Shown here one piece after another: positions 33,881 through 42,602 of a DNA stretch of 64,000 nucleotides. The position numbers and the translations under genes were made by a program. The notes under the pieces were generated by a model. The model worked only from the letters and a program-made list of their open reading frames with translations. It was not told where the DNA came from and did not search any database. Source of the DNA: Octadecabacter algicola (GTDB lineage Bacteria > Pseudomonadota > Alphaproteobacteria > Rhodobacterales > Rhodobacteraceae); the NCBI RefSeq assembly GCF_021532625.1, contig NZ_JAKGAR010000002.1, positions 124,001 to 188,000 on the forward strand. Reading direction: 5' to 3'. Each line of letters opens with the position of its first letter. Within the stretch, counting starts at the first letter, position 1.

Positions 33881-34064
33881 CCAAAGGTTCCCACCATCAC
33901 GCAGGGGCGCCGCGCCAGTCGGCGGGCCTCGATTTTGTTAGGCATGGGCATTCGGCCCACCGCGAGCCTTTGGCGCATCCCTTTTGCGATGCCGCGGCCG
34001 TTCGGGCCTGTGGCGACATTTTTACGCGGGTGCTGATGTGTCCGCCCCGATCCAAGGAAAATAC

Positions 34065-35378
34065 ATGGATTTCGATATGCTGGGCCTCGCGCCCCGACTG
34101 ATTAAAGAACTGGAACGCCAAGGGATCACTGATCCAACGCCGATCCAAGCCCAAGCCATCCCGCATGCTATGAACGGCCGCGACGTGATGGGCCTTGCCC
34201 AAACGGGCAGTGGTAAAACGGCGGCCTTTGGCTTGCCGATGATTGATATGCTTTTGAAAGAACAGGGTAAGCCTGACCCGAAAACAGCCCGTGCGCTGAT
34301 TTTGGCCCCAACCCGTGAGTTGGCAAAACAGATTCAAGAGAACCTCGCGGCTTACACAACAGGCACACACCTTAAGACGATGTTGGTCGTTGGTGGTGCT
34401 GGCATCGTTGGCCAAATCCGAAAGCTGGAACGCGGTGTTGACTTGTTGGTCGCAACGCCGGGCCGTCTGATTGACCTGCTGGACCGCAAGGCCGTGCGCT
34501 TGGACGACACCAAATTCCTCGTTCTCGACGAAGCTGACCAAATGCTCGACATGGGGTTCATCCATGCGCTGCGCCAAATCGCTCCGCTGTTGGCCACACC
34601 GCGTCAAACAATGCTGTTCTCCGCGACAATGCCAAAACTGATGGCTGAACTTGCAGGGGCCTTCCTTGATAACCCGATGCGGGTGCAAGTGAATGCACCG
34701 GGTAAAGCCGTCGATCGGATCGAACAATCCGTTCATTTCGTTGCCAAGGCAGCAAAGACTGACCTGTTGTTGGAACTGATCGACAAACACCGCGATGAAC
34801 GGGCGATTGTTTTTGGTCGCACAAAGCACGGGTCTGAAAAGCTTCATAAATTGCTGGAAAAGAAGGGCTTTAAGTCTGCTTCGATCCACGGCAACAAAAG
34901 CCAAGGCCAGCGTGACCGCGCGATCACCGATTTCAAAGCCGGCAAGGTGAAAATTCTTGTGGCGACGGATGTTGCGGCCCGTGGTCTGGATATTCCAGAG
35001 GTAAAGCACGTCTATAACTACGACTTGCCGAACGTACCTGAAAACTATGTCCACCGGATCGGCCGTACCGCACGAGCCGGTGCCGAAGGGATGGCGATTG
35101 CATTCTGTGCGCCAGACGAAATGGGCGAACTGCGCGACATTCAAAAGGCGATGAAGGCGGATATCCCCGTTGCTGGTGGCCGCCCTTGGGCGCGCGACGA
35201 AGAAGAAGCCAAGCCTAAACGCGGCGGGGGTGGCGGTGGTCGTCGTTTCGGCGGCGGTGGTGGTAAAGGACGCGGCAAACCCGGTGGCGGACGCCCTCAG
35301 GGTGGCGGTGGCAATCCTGGTGGCGGTAAGCCTGGCGGCGGCAACCGACGCCGCAAACCGCGCAAGCCGAGCGCCTAA
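34065..35378 (+). CDS. rhlE: RhlE-type DEAD-box RNA helicase
   Basis: 437 residues. Motifs in order: Q motif around PTPIQAQAIP, AQTGSGKTAAFGLP (I), PTRELAKQI (Ia), TPGRLIDLL (Ib), LDEADQMLDMGF (II), FSATMP (III), ATDVAARGLDIP (V) and HRIGRTARAGAEG (VI). The C-terminus from about residue 375 is a Gly/Arg/Lys-rich tail of GGG and RGG-like repeats that binds RNA non-specifically. ATG chosen at 34065 with AAGGA upstream; an in-frame extension to 33984 runs into the structured leader. ATP-dependent RNA unwinding, ribosome assembly or mRNA turnover. Confidence 0.92.
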   Translation: MDFDMLGLAPRLIKELERQGITDPTPIQAQAIPHAMNGRDVMGLAQTGSGKTAAFGLPMIDMLLKEQGKPDPKTARALILAPTRELAKQIQENLAAYTTGTHLKTMLVVGGAGIVGQIRKLERGVDLLVATPGRLIDLLDRKAVRLDDTKFLVLDEADQMLDMGFIHALRQIAPLLATPRQTMLFSATMPKLMAELAGAFLDNPMRVQVNAPGKAVDRIEQSVHFVAKAAKTDLLLELIDKHRDERAIVFGRTKHGSEKLHKLLEKKGFKSASIHGNKSQGQRDRAITDFKAGKVKILVATDVAARGLDIPEVKHVYNYDLPNVPENYVHRIGRTARAGAEGMAIAFCAPDEMGELRDIQKAMKADIPVAGGRPWARDEEEAKPKRGGGGGGRRFGGGGGKGRGKPGGGRPQGGGGNPGGGKPGGGNRRRKPRKPSA

Positions 35379-35448
35379 GTTGCAATTCGGCGGGCATCTA
35401 CTTATATTGTTGGCAAATAATAAAACAAAAACTGGCAGTTAGTAGTAG

Positions 35449-35910
35449 ATGTCCAAAGTAGATACGTTTCTTCGTGACTATGTCGCGCCCATGTTCCGTC
35501 GCCCGAAAAAGCTTCAGGTGGCGGCTCTGTGCCATCGCGAGTCCAAGCGCGGCAAAGAGGTTCTGTTGGTCACCAGCCGCGGAACGGGCCGTTGGATCAT
35601 CCCCAAAGGATGGCCCATCAATGGTCTCGCCTCGGCTGAAGCCGCAGCACAAGAAGCATGGGAAGAAGCGGGCGTTGAAAACGGTCGGGCGGATAGCACC
35701 TCTATTGGCAGCTACAGCTACGATAAGGTCATGAATTCTGGTCTTCCGGTTCCGGTTGAGACGCTTGTTTACTCGGTCGAAGTCGACAATCTCGCCAATG
35801 ACTTCCCTGAGGCGGGCCAACGCGAACGTAAATGGGCCACCCCTGAAGAAGCGGCAGAACTGGTCGATGAACCTGAATTAAAGTCGATTCTGAGCGTAAT
35901 TGGCGATTAA
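35449..35910 (+). CDS. Nudix hydrolase
   Basis: 153 residues. PKGWPINGLASAEAAAQEAWEEAGV is the Nudix box; the catalytic EE pair is present but the usual arginine of REUXEE is glutamine and the first box glutamate is leucine, a form seen in alphaproteobacterial relatives of diadenosine/diphosphoinositol polyphosphate hydrolases. Likely cleaves a nucleoside diphosphate-linked or polyphosphate compound. It stands alone, 70 bp after rhlE. Substrate not determined. Confidence 0.85.
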   Translation: MSKVDTFLRDYVAPMFRRPKKLQVAALCHRESKRGKEVLLVTSRGTGRWIIPKGWPINGLASAEAAAQEAWEEAGVENGRADSTSIGSYSYDKVMNSGLPVPVETLVYSVEVDNLANDFPEAGQRERKWATPEEAAELVDEPELKSILSVIGD

Positions 35911-35993
35911 CTCTGCTGGCTACGCGATCTTGCGGGATTGAAATTTAGGCGACTCGCTGTCACAGGTGATCCCACTTAATGCGGGGGGAACCA

Positions 35994-37484
35994 ATGAGTG
36001 ACGATAACAAGGGCGACGCACGCCACCTTGAAACGCTAGACCGAGATCTGGCACGCTATTCAACATTAGAAGTCGCGACACAGTATGTGGCCCGCCCGAT
36101 GGTCGGTCCAGGGATCTCGCTGGTGTTTATTGTGCTCGCTGGTTTGGCGGCTGCGCTGTTCTTCGGCCAATCTACAAATTCTATGGTTGTGATCGTTGCT
36201 ACCTGTTTGGGCGCTTACATGGCGCTCAACATTGGCGCGAATGACGTCGCCAACAACATGGGGCCAGCTGTGGGTGCCAACGCGCTTACCATGGGCGGCG
36301 CAATTGGTATTGCCGTCGTGTTTGAAAGCGCAGGCGCCCTAATTGCGGGCGGGGACGTTGTGTCCACCATTGCCAAAGGCATCATCGCGCCCGAAAGCAT
36401 GGGCACTGCGACAACATTCATCTGGGCTATGATGGCCGCGCTTTTGTCTGCTGCGTTGTGGGTTAACCTTGCGACCTTCGTCGGCGCACCCGTTTCCACG
36501 ACACATTCGGTCGTTGGGGGCGTGATGGGTGCTGGCATTGCGGCGGCGGGTTTTGGCGCTGTCAGTTGGGGCACCATGGGCGCGATTGCTGCGTCTTGGG
36601 TGATTTCGCCTGTTTTGGGCGGCGCGATTGCTGCGTTTTTCCTGTTCATCATCAAATCTCGTATCATCTATCAAGACGACAAGATTGCAGCCGCGCGTCG
36701 TTGGGTTCCTGTTCTTGTGGGAATTATGGCGGGGGCTTTCGGCGCTTATTTGGCGCTCAAGGGCCTTAAGAAAATCATCAAAATCGACATGCCGACTGCG
36801 CTGTTGATTGGCTTGGCGATTGCCGTGTTGGTCTGGATGGTGATGATCCCAGTTATCAAAAAGCAATCCGAAGGTCTGGAAAACCGCAACAAATCTCTCA
36901 AGGTTCTGTTTGGTATTCCGCTGGTCGTGTCTGCGGCATTGCTGAGCTTTGCACATGGCGCCAACGATGTTGCGAACGCGGTTGGACCACTTGCGGCGAT
37001 CGTGCAGGTTTCGCAATCCGGTGATTTCACGCATTCGTTCGGCATCCCGTTCTGGGTGATGGTCATCGGTGCGTTTGGTATCTCGTTCGGTCTGTTCCTG
37101 TTTGGGCCAAAACTGATCCGCATGGTCGGCAGCCAGATCACCAAACTGAACCCGATGCGTGCCTATTGTGTGGCGCTGTCCGCAGCCATCACAGTGATCG
37201 TGGCTTCTTGGCTGGGCCTGCCCGTAAGCTCCACACACATCGCTGTTGGTGGTGTGTTTGGCGTCGGGTTCTTCCGTGAATGGGACGCAGAGCGTCGCTT
37301 GCGCAACGCCCGTGCGGCGATGCCGGATAAGCCTATCTACTCCGTAGAAGAACGCCGTCGCCGTAAGCTGGTACGCCGCTCGCACTTCCTGACGATCATC
37401 GCTGCATGGGTCATCACAGTTCCAGCTGCCGCGCTGTTGTCCGCCGTGATCTTCTTTGTGCTGAACGCAGTGCTGGGGGCGTAA
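35994..37484 (+). CDS. PiT-family inorganic phosphate transporter
   Basis: 496 residues from the ATG at 35994 (GGGGGGA upstream). The two inverted-repeat signatures of the PiT family are clear: GANDVANNMGPAVGA near residue 80 and GANDVANAVGPLA near residue 325; about ten to twelve membrane segments. Low-affinity proton- or sodium-coupled phosphate uptake, possibly as metal phosphate. No PhoU-like gene is adjacent. A strong hairpin follows the gene. Confidence 0.92.
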   Translation: MSDDNKGDARHLETLDRDLARYSTLEVATQYVARPMVGPGISLVFIVLAGLAAALFFGQSTNSMVVIVATCLGAYMALNIGANDVANNMGPAVGANALTMGGAIGIAVVFESAGALIAGGDVVSTIAKGIIAPESMGTATTFIWAMMAALLSAALWVNLATFVGAPVSTTHSVVGGVMGAGIAAAGFGAVSWGTMGAIAASWVISPVLGGAIAAFFLFIIKSRIIYQDDKIAAARRWVPVLVGIMAGAFGAYLALKGLKKIIKIDMPTALLIGLAIAVLVWMVMIPVIKKQSEGLENRNKSLKVLFGIPLVVSAALLSFAHGANDVANAVGPLAAIVQVSQSGDFTHSFGIPFWVMVIGAFGISFGLFLFGPKLIRMVGSQITKLNPMRAYCVALSAAITVIVASWLGLPVSSTHIAVGGVFGVGFFREWDAERRLRNARAAMPDKPIYSVEERRRRKLVRRSHFLTIIAAWVITVPAAALLSAVIFFVLNAVLGA

Positions 37485-37524
37485 TCCCAATTACCGGTAC
37501 GAATGTATTCAAGAAACTATTTGA

Positions 37525-37556
37525 AGGGGCGCCCTATCTGGGGCGGCCCTTTTCTG
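37525..37556 (+). terminator. intrinsic terminator after the phosphate transporter
   Basis: AGGGgCGCCC-TATCT-GGGCGgCCCT hairpin followed by TTTC, 40 bp after the stop codon. Confidence 0.7.
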
Positions 37557-37588
37557 TTCGACACAAGAATAGTGAATGCATTCGGACG

Positions 37589-37924
37589 TCAGTCTTTGAG
37601 GCCGTAGCGGTCGCCTTCTTCAAATACGTCGATAGCTTGCGTGCCAGATTTGACTTTAACGCTGTGCACCATGCCGGAAGGAATGTCGTAGCTTTCGCCC
37701 GGTCCGTAAACCTTGGACGTTCCATCCATGGTCAACTCAATCTGCCCCATGACGACCGTTCCCCATTGGCCTTTGTGAGAATGGGGCGGTAGTTCGAAGT
37801 CTTCGTGGAACGTGAAGAACACAACAAGCCCAGCATCCGATGCGATAGCCTTGGTTGTGACCGTAGTTTGAGGGATTGGCACATCGAGGGAGGGGAAGCT
37901 ATCTATGAACGTTGCGAAAGCCAT
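37589..37924 (-). CDS. small cupin-domain protein
   Basis: 111 residues forming a single cupin: a first motif HEDFELPPHSHKGQWGTVVMGQ with metal-type histidines, and a second motif GPGESYDIPSGMVHSVKV. It is a cytoplasmic beta-barrel likely to bind a metal; role unknown. Monocistronic between the PiT terminator and the ribosomal genes. Confidence 0.82.
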   Translation of the reverse strand: MAFATFIDSFPSLDVPIPQTTVTTKAIASDAGLVVFFTFHEDFELPPHSHKGQWGTVVMGQIELTMDGTSKVYGPGESYDIPSGMVHSVKVKSGTQAIDVFEEGDRYGLKD

Positions 37925-37987
37925 GTGATTTCTCCGGTGATAGGTCGGTTCGATGCATCATGCGCCAGTGCATTAACGATCCCAAAC

Positions 37988-38020
37988 GAAAAACGCCGCC
38001 CCCAAGTAGGAGCGGCGTTT
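37988..38020 (-). terminator. intrinsic terminator after rpmE
   Basis: On the minus strand AAACGCCGC / GCGGCGTTT stem running into TTTTTCG, 24 bp after the rpmE stop. Confidence 0.85.
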
Positions 38021-38043
38021 TCTTTTTCCAAAAGGTAGGTGCT

Positions 38044-38265
38044 TTAGAAGCCCAGACCTTCGTATTTTTTCTTGAACTTGGAAACACGACCACCCGTGTC
38101 CATCAAGCGGGAGTTACCGCCTGTCCATGCAGGGTGCACGGTAGGGTCAATGTCCAGCTGCATAGAGTCGCCTTCGGCGCCCCATGTGGATTTCATCTGG
38201 TACGCAGTACCGTCTGTCAGTTTGACTTCGACGATGTGGTAATCTGGGTGAATATCTTTTTTCAT
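38044..38265 (-). CDS. rpmE: 50S ribosomal protein bL31
   Basis: 73 residues, [19 protein letters not shown]...[21 protein letters not shown], typical bL31. It has no cysteines, so it is the zinc-free form. It follows rplS by 11 bp and is terminated by a strong hairpin. Confidence 0.95.
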   Translation of the reverse strand: MKKDIHPDYHIVEVKLTDGTAYQMKSTWGAEGDSMQLDIDPTVHPAWTGGNSRLMDTGGRVSKFKKKYEGLGF

Positions 38266-38276
38266 CTCGATAATCC

Positions 38277-38663
38277 TTACGCGTCTGCGCCGCTGGAGAG
38301 CGGACGGTAGTTTGTCTTTTCAGCGATACGTGCGGACTTACCACGGCGGGTGCGCAGGTAGTACAGCTTGGCGCGACGAACGCGGCCACGACGGACTACT
38401 GTAATGCTGTCGATGTTGGTGGAGTGCAGCGGGAACACACGTTCTACGCCTTCACCAAAGGAAATTTTGCGAACTGTGAACGAACCAGCAATGCCGGAAC
38501 CGTTTTTACGAGCGATGCATACGCCTTCGTAGTTCTGAACACGTGTACGAGTTCCCTCGGTCACGCGGAAGCCAACACGGATTGTGTCACCGGCTTTAAA
38601 GTCTGGGATGTCTTTACCCAGTTCGGCGATTTGTTCCGCCTCGATTTGTGCGATCAGGTTCAT
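38277..38663 (-). CDS. rplS: 50S ribosomal protein bL19
   Basis: 128 residues from the ATG at 38663, which has GGAGAAGG upstream. bL19 core is unmistakable: [61 protein letters not shown]. In this lineage rplS normally follows trmD; here about 3.1 kb of esterase, permease and stress-protein genes lies between them. The 290 bp upstream has no other gene except a possible short leader frame ending nine bases before the ribosome binding site. Confidence 0.96.
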   Translation of the reverse strand: MNLIAQIEAEQIAELGKDIPDFKAGDTIRVGFRVTEGTRTRVQNYEGVCIARKNGSGIAGSFTVRKISFGEGVERVFPLHSTNIDSITVVRRGRVRRAKLYYLRTRRGKSARIAEKTNYRPLSSGADA

Positions 38664-38957
38664 GACCTTCTCCTTAGTTTTCACGCGGTTTGCCCGCGGA
38701 TGTGAGAGCTGCCAGAGCTTTGGTCTTCATCGGGTCGATCAAGTCGCCCACCAAAGGTTTCGCTGCCTTGTAATGCTATCTGGCGGGTTCGTGGTGAAGA
38801 GGTCACGGCCATACCAAAAAGGTCCAACGACTCATTTGGGACGCAGACTTGGGCCGTATAGGGGCATGTGCTGTTTATAGCAAGTGTTTGCGCAGTGGTT
38901 TGACGGGTATTGACGCGTGGCGTCTTTGGTCGAAGACTTCCACATAGGAGGCTTCAG

Positions 38958-39797
38958 ATGCGATCAGTTTTGACGGCGCTTGTTTTGGTCCTGCTTAGTG
39001 CGGCACCCGCCATAAGTGAACAGTTCTTGGGCCGCACCGTGGCCATATCCGACGGGCGTTCTGACACGTCGGTTGCCGCGCCCGTAATCATTGCCATGCA
39101 CGGTTTTCTGGGGACCTCTCGTAATATGCAGCGTAAGACGTCTTTCGATCAGTTGGCGAGGCGGAACGGGTTTGTTGTGGTTTACCCGAACGGCGAAGGG
39201 CGAAGGTGGAATGATGGACGTTCGCCAGACAATCCTGTGGATGACGTGGGCTACTTGTCCGCATTGATTGGATCGTTGGTGTCTGATGGCCTTGCCGATC
39301 CGCAGCGGGTTTATCTAACGGGGCATTCAAATGGCGGTGGGATGGCTATGCGTATGGCTTGCGACCGGCCTGATCTGATCGCAGCGATTTCCGTCGTCGC
39401 GACGAAGCTGCCGACGGCTTACACTTGTGCAAACGGGGCAGCGGTGCCCGCGATTTTATTTCATGGCACAGAGGACCCAATCGCACCTCATACGGGCAGA
39501 CCGGAGGGGAGCCGTTTAGGGGCCACCCTTTCAGCGCAAGATAGTTTAGCAGTTTGGGAACGTCGGAATAGATGTTCCGGTGCTGTGACAACGCAAGAGA
39601 TTGATCGCGCCAATGATGGAACAGAGGCGCATATATCTCAGTACGCACCATGTACCGCGCCGCTGACCTATGTTCTGATACATGGGCATGGCCATGACTG
39701 GCCCGGGGTGGGCCAGCGCAGTACTCGCTTGCAAGGTCCCGCGACAAGAGAAGTCGATGCTGCTCAGCTTAGCTGGTGGTTTTTCAGCGCTCTCTAG
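38958..39797 (+). CDS. secreted polyhydroxybutyrate-depolymerase/feruloyl-esterase-like hydrolase (LpqC family)
   Basis: 279 residues from the ATG at 38958, which has AGGAGG upstream. Signal peptide MRSVLTALVLVLLSAAPAISE. Alpha/beta-hydrolase: oxyanion HGFLGTS, nucleophile GHSNGGG, acid in GTEDPIAP and catalytic histidine in HGHGHDWPG. The family includes extracellular PHB depolymerases and acetyl xylan/feruloyl esterases. Its substrate is not determined. Gene is read convergently with the permease. Confidence 0.85.
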   Translation: MRSVLTALVLVLLSAAPAISEQFLGRTVAISDGRSDTSVAAPVIIAMHGFLGTSRNMQRKTSFDQLARRNGFVVVYPNGEGRRWNDGRSPDNPVDDVGYLSALIGSLVSDGLADPQRVYLTGHSNGGGMAMRMACDRPDLIAAISVVATKLPTAYTCANGAAVPAILFHGTEDPIAPHTGRPEGSRLGATLSAQDSLAVWERRNRCSGAVTTQEIDRANDGTEAHISQYAPCTAPLTYVLIHGHGHDWPGVGQRSTRLQGPATREVDAAQLSWWFFSAL

Positions 39798-39812
39798 TTC
39801 TGCGAAACCGGA

Positions 39813-41048
39813 TCAAAGAAAAGTGCTGCCAAGCAATACAAAGCTGGTGACGATCCCCAACACGGGCACGACCATCGGTACAGAGAAATGATCACCCCCC
39901 GAACTATCGCCGCGTTTGATCATAATCAGCGCGATGTTCACAAAGACGAAGACGCCCAAAACGATCTGTGACGTCCACCCTGCAAGGCTTTCAATAGGGA
40001 GGAAAAGCGCCAAGACCATGATCGCCACGGCAACAAATAGCGTTGCCACCCATGGGGTCTGTGTGCGGGGCGACAAGCGGGCTAGGACTGTCGGGAGCTG
40101 GCCGCGGTCCGCCATGCCGTACAACACGCGCGAGGCCATGATCATCTGGATCAGCACACCGTTTACCGTTGCCACCACGGCAATCGCCGCAAAACCCACC
40201 TGAACGCTAGAGGGTGCGTTGGCAAACACCAGCGTCAGCGGTTCGGCTGAAACCGCAAGGGTATCGGTGGGAACAGACATCAACACGGCGATAGATACCG
40301 CAACATACAGGATTGTCGCCGCGATCAGTGTTAGAATAATCGCGGTTGGTATTGTGCGACGCGGGTCAGCGACTTCTTCAGCGACGTTAACCATGTCCTC
40401 AAAGCCGATGAAGGCGAAGAACGCCAGCAGCGAGGCAGCTGCGATGCCGCTCCAATGGGGACCTGTTAAGGGCGGGATAAGTTCGGCAGGCGTCACACCG
40501 CCATTCTCGGACATTCCGAAACCCCAAGAGATCACAAAGATCAGCCCACAGATTTCAATGAGGGTAATCAAGGCAGCGACGCTGACGGATTGCGTGATCC
40601 CCCACCAAGCCAAGACCCCCATAGAAATAACAACAGCGATGATTAACACAGACTGCGACACAGGGATAAGCCCCCCAAGATACCCCGCCGCACCGACCGA
40701 AACAGCCGACGCGGACACCATGCCCGAGGCCACAACCAATAGCCCAACCAGCCGCGCGAGGTTTGGGCTGTTAAAGCCCGCGTCGACATAAGCAGCTTCA
40801 CCGGCACTGACAGGAAACCGCGTCGCGAGCTCTGCATAGGAGAAGGCAGTAAAGGCAACCACGATAGCCGCCAGTAGGAATGAAACCCAAGCATAGGCAC
40901 CTGCCTGCGCGACAGTCGTCCCGATCAAGACATAAATGCCTGCACCAACAGTTACGCCCAGCCCATATAGGGTCAGCAACGGTAGAGTTAGCGTACGCCG
41001 CAGGGTCGGCGCTTCTGGTGCGCTATTACCACTCAATTCAGTATTCAA
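39813..41048 (-). CDS. APC-superfamily amino-acid permease
   Basis: 411 residues, about eleven to twelve membrane segments. N-terminal LPLLTLYGLGVTVGAGIYVLIG is the substrate-binding TM1 of the APC superfamily and FFAFIGFEDMVNVAEE is the TM6 block. Probable inner-membrane amino-acid/polyamine:proton symporter or antiporter. It lies 51 bp downstream of the stress-type gene on the same strand and may be co-transcribed from the FNR-linked promoter. Confidence 0.85.
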   Translation of the reverse strand: MNTELSGNSAPEAPTLRRTLTLPLLTLYGLGVTVGAGIYVLIGTTVAQAGAYAWVSFLLAAIVVAFTAFSYAELATRFPVSAGEAAYVDAGFNSPNLARLVGLLVVASGMVSASAVSVGAAGYLGGLIPVSQSVLIIAVVISMGVLAWWGITQSVSVAALITLIEICGLIFVISWGFGMSENGGVTPAELIPPLTGPHWSGIAAASLLAFFAFIGFEDMVNVAEEVADPRRTIPTAIILTLIAATILYVAVSIAVLMSVPTDTLAVSAEPLTLVFANAPSSVQVGFAAIAVVATVNGVLIQMIMASRVLYGMADRGQLPTVLARLSPRTQTPWVATLFVAVAIMVLALFLPIESLAGWTSQIVLGVFVFVNIALIMIKRGDSSGGDHFSVPMVVPVLGIVTSFVLLGSTFL

Positions 41049-41099
41049 TTCGAGACCTCATTTGTATCGGGCTGTCGGCCGCTGACCTGCAATGAAAGA

Positions 41100-41666
41100 T
41101 CATTTGCTCCACGAGTGGACATGAACATCTCTACCAGAGTGACCTTTCATGATTTTGACCGCTAGATGTTCGTGTTCTTTGTCCCGCACGCGAACCCAAA
41201 GAAGGATACCGCCTCGTTCGATCTGATCTGCGTAATAGTCTTTATGATGATTACCAACGCGGCGTGCCAGCAATGTTCCTACGACCGCAGCGGGGCTTCC
41301 GCCGATGGCAATCGCAGCGATTGATGCGGCAATTGTACTGGCAGGTGTCAGCATGGCGGCCATTGCTATGTAAGAACCGACAAAGAACAGCCCGCCTGCA
41401 ATTGCGCCTTCCAATTCGCCAATGGCTTCCTCGGACACGAAATTCGCGCGCGGCGCTTTTGGGTCATCCTCAAGATCAGGGGTTCGCCAGTAAGCCTTAC
41501 CGAGCTTTTCTTTCAGAGTTTTCTCATCCGCCAAGAGGCTGATGTCAGAATGATGGATCCCAACCATTCGCAAGTCATAAAATGCCTTCTGCAGATCCTC
41601 TGCGGTGTCGAAAATGCCAACGGCTTCGGGAACCTTGATTACGACAGTCGTTTGCTTGTCGGACAT
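41100..41666 (-). CDS. stress-type membrane-associated protein, unknown function
   Basis: 188 residues. N-terminal region (VVIKVPEAVGIFDTAEDLQKAFYDLRMVGI) resembles general-stress proteins with an amphipathic helix; the middle has a glycine/alanine-rich hydrophobic segment (residues 85-140, GGLFFVGSYIAMAAML); the C-terminus is histidine-rich (HHKDYYADQIERGGILLWVRV...HVHSW). ATG preceded by GGAG. A perfect FNR box lies about 70 bp upstream, so it is probably induced at low oxygen. No named family assigned. Confidence 0.7.
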   Translation of the reverse strand: MSDKQTTVVIKVPEAVGIFDTAEDLQKAFYDLRMVGIHHSDISLLADEKTLKEKLGKAYWRTPDLEDDPKAPRANFVSEEAIGELEGAIAGGLFFVGSYIAMAAMLTPASTIAASIAAIAIGGSPAAVVGTLLARRVGNHHKDYYADQIERGGILLWVRVRDKEHEHLAVKIMKGHSGRDVHVHSWSK

Positions 41667-41701
41667 GTTAGTCTCCTGTTCAGACGTAAAAGCTCTCTGA
41701 A

Positions 41702-41745
41702 CATACTAATCATCTCAAGACCTGTTCCCGCCTTGATCAAGATCA
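41702..41745 (-). promoter_or_regulatory. FNR/FnrL box and promoter of the stress-type gene
   Basis: TTGATCAAGATCAA at 41732-41745 is a perfect match to TTGAT-N4-ATCAA. On the minus strand TAGTAT (41702-41707) forms a -10 placing the start near 41695, which puts the box centre at about -43, close to the class-II activator position of -41.5. Confidence 0.75.
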
Positions 41746-41810
41746 AGACATTTGAAGTGGCCTGTGGCACCCGATTATCGACGACCTTTGATGATCTGCC
41801 GATCTGGGTC

Positions 41811-42602
41811 TTATGTTTTGTCCTGCTTCGCCCACAAATCGGGGCGGCGTTCTTTGGTGATCTTCTCCGACATCTCACGCCGCCATTGCGCGACCTTCTT
41901 GTGGTCGCCCGACGTTAGAACCGGCGGAATTGTACGGCCCTCCCATTCCGCGGGGCGGGTATATTGGGGGTGTTCCAACATACCGTTGGAATGGCTTTCC
42001 TCAACCGCGCTTTCTGCATTTCCTAATACGCCGGGCAATAAGCGCACGCAGGCATCGATCAATGTCATCGCGGGCAATTCGCCACCAGTCAGAACGTAGT
42101 CCCCCATGGAAACTTCCATGATCTCGTAGTGTTCTAGAACCCTCTCGTCGACACCCTCAAAGCGGCCACACAACAGCGTCACGCCGTCTTGTTCACTTAG
42201 ATCCTGAGCGATTTTCTGGGTGAATGGCACACCGCGGGGGCTGAGGTATAGCAGAGGCATCCGTCCACGTGCCTTGCGGCGGGTGTCGCCGATCGCGTTG
42301 GCCACGACGTCGGCCCGCAGCACCATGCCCGCGCCGCCACCTGATGGCGTGTCATCGACGTTGCGATGTTTGCCCACGCCATAGCGCCGCAGATCGGTCG
42401 CCTGTAACTGCCAAATCCCGTCTTTCAGGGCCTTTCCCGTCAGGCTTTCGCCCAGCAACCCTGGAAAGGCATCGGGGAACAATGTGATGACCTGTGCGGT
42501 CCACGCATTGGCGAGCTGGGGCTTGTCGGTCATTAGCTCTTGCGGCTTGGCGCTGACCTGCACCGACTTGCGACCGATAGATTTGGTGGGTTTATCCGTC
42601 AT
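41811..42602 (-). CDS. trmD: tRNA (guanine37-N1)-methyltransferase
   Basis: 263 residues. The SPOUT knot is clear: SPRGVPFTQK, LLCGRFEGVDERV and SMGDYVLTGGELPAM for SAM binding. TrmD makes m1G37 and prevents frameshifting. The first ~30 residues (MTDKPTKSIGRKSVQVSAKPQ) precede the universal ITLFP block and are lineage-type; an internal start at 42533 is possible. Its start overlaps the sulfotransferase end by 11 bp. Confidence 0.95.
   Translation of the reverse strand: MTDKPTKSIGRKSVQVSAKPQELMTDKPQLANAWTAQVITLFPDAFPGLLGESLTGKALKDGIWQLQATDLRRYGVGKHRNVDDTPSGGGAGMVLRADVVANAIGDTRRKARGRMPLLYLSPRGVPFTQKIAQDLSEQDGVTLLCGRFEGVDERVLEHYEIMEVSMGDYVLTGGELPAMTLIDACVRLLPGVLGNAESAVEESHSNGMLEHPQYTRPAEWEGRTIPPVLTSGDHKKVAQWRREMSEKITKERRPDLWAKQDKT

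Noticed and set aside
33699-33884. N-terminal extension of mipZ to 33884
   Set aside because: The added 62 residues run through the structured leader and precede the family's normal N-terminal strand and Walker A motif.
33897-35144. 415-residue minus-strand frame opposite rhlE
   Set aside because: Antisense shadow of a GC-rich helicase gene; no domain, and the plus-strand helicase motifs are unmistakable.
36339-37490. 383-residue minus-strand frame opposite the phosphate transporter
   Set aside because: His/Arg-rich nonsense composition; the PiT signatures are on the plus strand.
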